A stretch of 64,000 nucleotides of DNA, from positions 868,001 to 932,000 of the forward strand of contig NZ_RQJO01000008.1 in the NCBI RefSeq assembly GCF_003858635.1. Direction: 5' to 3'. The number at the start of each line of letters is the position of its first letter. Position 1 is the stretch's first letter. The translations under genes and the position numbers were made by a program. The notes under the pieces were generated by a model. It saw only the letters and a list, made by a program, of their open reading frames with translations. It did no database searches and was not told the DNA's origin. This document shows positions 62,001 through 64,000 of this stretch, in pieces. Source of the DNA: Larkinella rosea. GTDB taxonomy: Bacteria > Bacteroidota > Bacteroidia > Cytophagales > Spirosomataceae.

Positions 62001-63026
62001 GAATCCGCTGCTGCGTCGTTCCAGTCCGAAGGTACGGGCATTGGCCTGGCACTGGTTAAAGAGCTGGTCGATTTGCAGGGAGGATCGGTTCAGGTCGAAA
62101 GCCACATTGGCGCTGGGACTACGTTTACCGTCCGGTTGCCTTTCCGTCGCGTTTCCCCCGACGATGTTGTGCCTGATTCACCGAAGCCGGTTTTTCTGGA
62201 AGCCAACGAAGACCCTCATGAAGCACAACCGGAATCGGCGACCAGGAATGAAACCAACGAAACCCCAACGTTGCTGCTGGTGGAAGACAATCAGGAATTA
62301 CTGGAATTTATACGAAGCAGTCTACCAACCCATTACCACATTTACCCGGCCACTAACGGGCAGCTGGGCCTGGAGCAAGCGTTCAGGCAGATACCCGATT
62401 TGATCATCAGCGACGTCATGATGCCCGGGATGGACGGTTTTACGCTTTGTCGCCTGATAAAGGAAGATCCGCGCACCAGCCACATTCCCGTCATTTTGCT
62501 GACGGCCCGGTCGGCTCTGGAAAGTCGGCTGGAGGGGCTGGCCCAGGGAGCCGACGATTACCTGACCAAACCGTTTCACCTGGAGGAGCTTCGGTTGCGG
62601 GTCGCTAACCTGCTGGAACGTCAGCATCGGCTGCGGGAACAAGTGCGGAAAGCGCTAATTCAACCAGACTCACCCAATAACCCGCCGAATACCCCTGCGC
62701 CCAATCCCTTTCTGGAACAGCTTTATAAACTGCTGGATACATACCTGGACAATTCGGAATTTGGGGTCGATGAACTCGCGACCCAGATGCACCTGAGCCG
62801 CCAGCATCTGCATCGTAAACTCAAGACGTTGACGGGTTTATCGATCTCCGATTTCATTCGTACCTACCGACTCAAACGGGCAACTCAGTTGCTGGCGCAG
62901 GGGCAACCGGTTAGTCAGACAGCCTACGCGGTGGGCTTTGAGAGTCCGGCTCATTTCAGTCGGAGTTTCCGGCAGCTTTATGAAATGACGCCTTCGGAAT
63001 ATGCCACTCGACACCTTCCAAAGTGA
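59031..63026 (+). CDS. Hybrid two-component system protein (Reg_prop-Y_Y_Y-HisKA-HATPase-REC-AraC HTH)
   Basis: One-protein sensor and regulator of 1331 residues, spanning the inner membrane. A signal-like N terminus is followed by periplasmic two-component-regulator propeller repeats (about 36-660, with GFIWMATRDGLCRYDG), a Y_Y_Y domain (about 665-740) and a membrane helix (about 765-785). The kinase has His826 in NITHEFRTPLTLIL and G boxes DTGVGIP and GTGIGLAL. The receiver has Asp1128 in LIISDVMMPGMDG. The C-terminal AraC helix-turn-helix spans about 1225-1331. All key residues are present. The start is TTG; an in-frame stop lies 15 bp upstream and no ATG precedes the propeller. Such systems usually sense glycans next to polysaccharide-utilisation genes, but none is seen here. 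Confidence 0.93.
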   Translation: MSNDPITYTLYRLGWTLLIAFGVISNGRTQSVGLPRPELITARQGLPQAFVPAIVQDRQGFIWMATRDGLCRYDGRNFKVFQPTPERTSLTSSAMADIQLDSDGRLWTLSEQGNLDLFDPVRETFINFSQQPFYQRAFGQEPLESFFPDGQNRLWLILNRGKRLVYIDLATHQIRRFPHREPNRAIRQDRQGDTWLATRTAICRQEKQTGRFIRWRPSAQPAYALPDTSIKDIYARPDGLLLSLSDRYLTLLHPQKGIMGHFHLPAYSNQWKYHFATDSRGNTFFNLGTSLVRFHPQHGLQVLDQLPGSRYCRSLFIDRSDVLWMGTDGQGVRKYNLRAAAFDARPYQLDFLSDLFRNYLGIDTSRFRFSALSSPYNFRHTFDQQGHLWFNAGSAPFYRLNLATKQLTPVPFPVRIIRDQLNQSASLATDPEGRVWAIYDSLVVYYQDGQWKRFPFGIRGKVGLPSVQLVVDRQALWLATVSNGLYRVDRSSGQIRQYAPRPGNKNSLSSNELISMFADPLDDNLLWIGTFGSGLCRFNKRTGQCRRLTTQEGLPNNVVYSAIPDQLGAIWVGTNQGLCRVDRHTFRTRTYTQEDGLQADEFNRFHTFYLPGTVRRSPEFGNDGTTSDQIILGGVDGITAFDPGQIREDTFQPAIQLVSIQVNNQSLQPVRDSLPVHATQKLTLPHDQNFVTVGFAAMQYNRQTKIRYRYRLEELNPDWVYSDRPVAEYTGLRPGSYRLHLNASNTSGHWSRHVRTLDLVIQSPWWATGWAYGLYGLLLLGIGYGLARQYRNRVYLNQSMAFKQKEAIHLREVDAMKTRFFTNITHEFRTPLTLILTPVEQMMQENRPQTDYRRLNVIDQNAHQLLALINQLLDLSRLESGHLTVIESRGTLGEFIGERVQAFGTAAENRGIHLIYHQEAEGDYWFDAGKVERIVYNLIANAIKFTPADGTVTVTLTPQVYIVVSDTGVGIPSDQLAHIFDRFYQVDPSAESAAASFQSEGTGIGLALVKELVDLQGGSVQVESHIGAGTTFTVRLPFRRVSPDDVVPDSPKPVFLEANEDPHEAQPESATRNETNETPTLLLVEDNQELLEFIRSSLPTHYHIYPATNGQLGLEQAFRQIPDLIISDVMMPGMDGFTLCRLIKEDPRTSHIPVILLTARSALESRLEGLAQGADDYLTKPFHLEELRLRVANLLERQHRLREQVRKALIQPDSPNNPPNTPAPNPFLEQLYKLLDTYLDNSEFGVDELATQMHLSRQHLHRKLKTLTGLSISDFIRTYRLKRATQLLAQGQPVSQTAYAVGFESPAHFSRSFRQLYEMTPSEYATRHLPK

Positions 63027-63085
63027 CTTTTCAATGTTCTTTCATTCTTAGAAGCGATAAACGCTACCGAGTGGTGAAAGAGCCA

Positions 63086-64000
63086 TCAACCAACCGGCAA
63101 AACGATGATGAACTCCGAGCCTTTACCGGGCTGACTTTCAACCGTTAACGTTCCGTTGTGGCCTTTGGTGATGATGTCGTAACTCATCGAAAGTCCCAAA
63201 CCGGTGCCTTCGCCGGTGGGTTTCGTCGTGAAAAACGGCTGGAACAGTTTTTCTTTCACCGCTTCGCTCATTCCCAAACCGTTGTCGATCACCCGGATTT
63301 CGACCTGACGACCAGCGGTTTTTGTCCGGACCTTCACCTCCGGCTGAAACGGCTCCGATGCGGTTTTCTGTTTGGCCTGAACGGCGTAAAAAGCGTTGTT
63401 GAAAAGATTCAATAAAACGCGCCCGATTTCCTGCGGCATCATTTCCACCTGCCCAATCGTGGGGTCAAAATCGGTCCCTAACGCACAGTTGAACGAATTG
63501 TCTTTCGCCCGCAACCCGTGGTAAGCCAGTCGCAGGTATTCATCACACAGCGCGTTGAGGTTCGTAGCCTGCCGTTCGCCCGAACTGCTGCGGGAATGCG
63601 CCAGCATATTTTTAACGATCTGGCTGGCCCGGCCACCGTGCTGGGCAATTTTCTGAAGATTCTGCTTCAAATCACCCAAAAGCTCTTTTTCCAGTTCCGC
63701 GTCGCGATCCGGTTTTTGTTGTTCGTCTTCAAGCTCGGTCACCAGCTCGACACTGACTTCCGAAAAGTTATTGACGAAGTTCAACGGGTTCTGAATCTCG
63801 TGCGCAATTCCGGCGGTCAATTCGCCCAGCGACGCCAGTTTTTCCTTGTGAATTAGCTGATTTTGGGTGGTTTTCAGTTCTTCGAGTGAGGTTTTGAGTT
63901 GGGCGGTTCGCTCTTCCACCTGCTGTTCCAGTCGTTCGTTCTGGCTGGCAATGATGCGGTTTCGTTCAATTTCGCGCTCTTTTTCGAGTTGCTCTTTTTC
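63086..64000 (-). CDS. Sensor histidine kinase (N-terminal part outside window)
   Basis: The C-terminal 304 residues of a kinase; the frame is open to the last base. A coiled coil rich in Glu, Lys and Gln (from EKEQLEKEREIERNRI to the HK domain) leads to a HisKA-like H box LTAGIAHEIQNPLNF with the phospho-acceptor His. The kinase domain has the N box LLNLFNNAFYAV and G boxes DNGLGMS and GEGTGLGLSMSYDI. The coiled coil suggests upstream sensory or TPR domains beyond 64000. No receiver domain follows the kinase. It converges on the hybrid kinase gene with 60 bp between the stops. Confidence 0.92.
   Translation of the reverse strand, partial: EKEQLEKEREIERNRIIASQNERLEQQVEERTAQLKTSLEELKTTQNQLIHKEKLASLGELTAGIAHEIQNPLNFVNNFSEVSVELVTELEDEQQKPDRDAELEKELLGDLKQNLQKIAQHGGRASQIVKNMLAHSRSSSGERQATNLNALCDEYLRLAYHGLRAKDNSFNCALGTDFDPTIGQVEMMPQEIGRVLLNLFNNAFYAVQAKQKTASEPFQPEVKVRTKTAGRQVEIRVIDNGLGMSEAVKEKLFQPFFTTKPTGEGTGLGLSMSYDIITKGHNGTLTVESQPGKGSEFIIVLPVG

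Noticed and set aside
1-64000. CRISPR array, IS element, prophage, rRNA or tRNA gene
   Set aside because: No regularly spaced direct repeats, transposase or integrase motifs, phage structural genes, or cloverleaf/rRNA sequences were seen in reading both strands.

Overview
The window comes from a Bacteroidota chromosome, most likely order Cytophagales (Spirosoma/Larkinella-like; this is inferred from protein character, with no database search). The evidence is a very large TonB-dependent receptor with an N-terminal carboxypeptidase-regulatory-like domain, a hybrid two-component system with an AraC output, a PorE-like OmpA protein and a substrate-type type IX secretion tail, BlaI/M56 regulation, and promoters of the form TTG-N19..21-TAnnTTTG. 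No rRNA, tRNA, insertion sequence, phage or CRISPR array was seen.

Layout. 1-6618: two divergent operons around a shared promoter region (3864-4103). They encode a GH140-like apiosidase, an ApnO-like oxidoisomerase, an OiaC-like TIM-barrel enzyme, an ApsD-like Gfo/Idh/MocA dehydrogenase, and the ATPase and permease of a CUT2-type sugar ABC importer. Together they look like a D-apiose release, import and oxidation locus, the most interesting system here. 6676-14317: SRPBCC protein, polysaccharide deacetylase, a 1300-residue GAF/PAS phosphorelay kinase, a DUF418 membrane protein, a LolA-like protein. 14506-21489: housekeeping genes ftsK, pyrD, cysM, a LytTR regulator and a long-chain acyl-CoA ligase. 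21863-29607: amino-acid biosynthesis, with argC, a glycosyltransferase, argG and a GNAT enzyme on the minus strand, then aat, proB and proA on the plus strand. 29731-37026: sterol-desaturase-like enzyme, a decayed ribokinase, a two-domain FKBP lipoprotein, uvrA, and an NAD(P)H-flavin-2Fe2S reductase. 37164-41949: a three-fold repeat surface protein, then BlaI, an M56 antirepressor and a thioredoxin-like protein behind two abutting operators. 42466-48946: a choice-of-anchor-I lipoprotein divergent from a phytase-like esterase lipoprotein, followed by an Oar-like receptor. 49101-53175: small lipoprotein, gene remnants, TspO-like membrane protein, PorE-like protein. 53565-64000: flippase, small ORF, a 1110-residue NHL/Ig-like secreted protein, a hybrid two-component system, and the 3' part of another histidine kinase.

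Intergenic DNA is rich in long, often perfect, hairpins. Several contain AACCGGTTTT or 7-bp tandem units. The word AAAACCG/CGGTTTT is strikingly frequent throughout, in genes and between them. Several start codons were moved from the longest reading frame because a promoter element, signal peptide or conserved domain boundary favours a later start.
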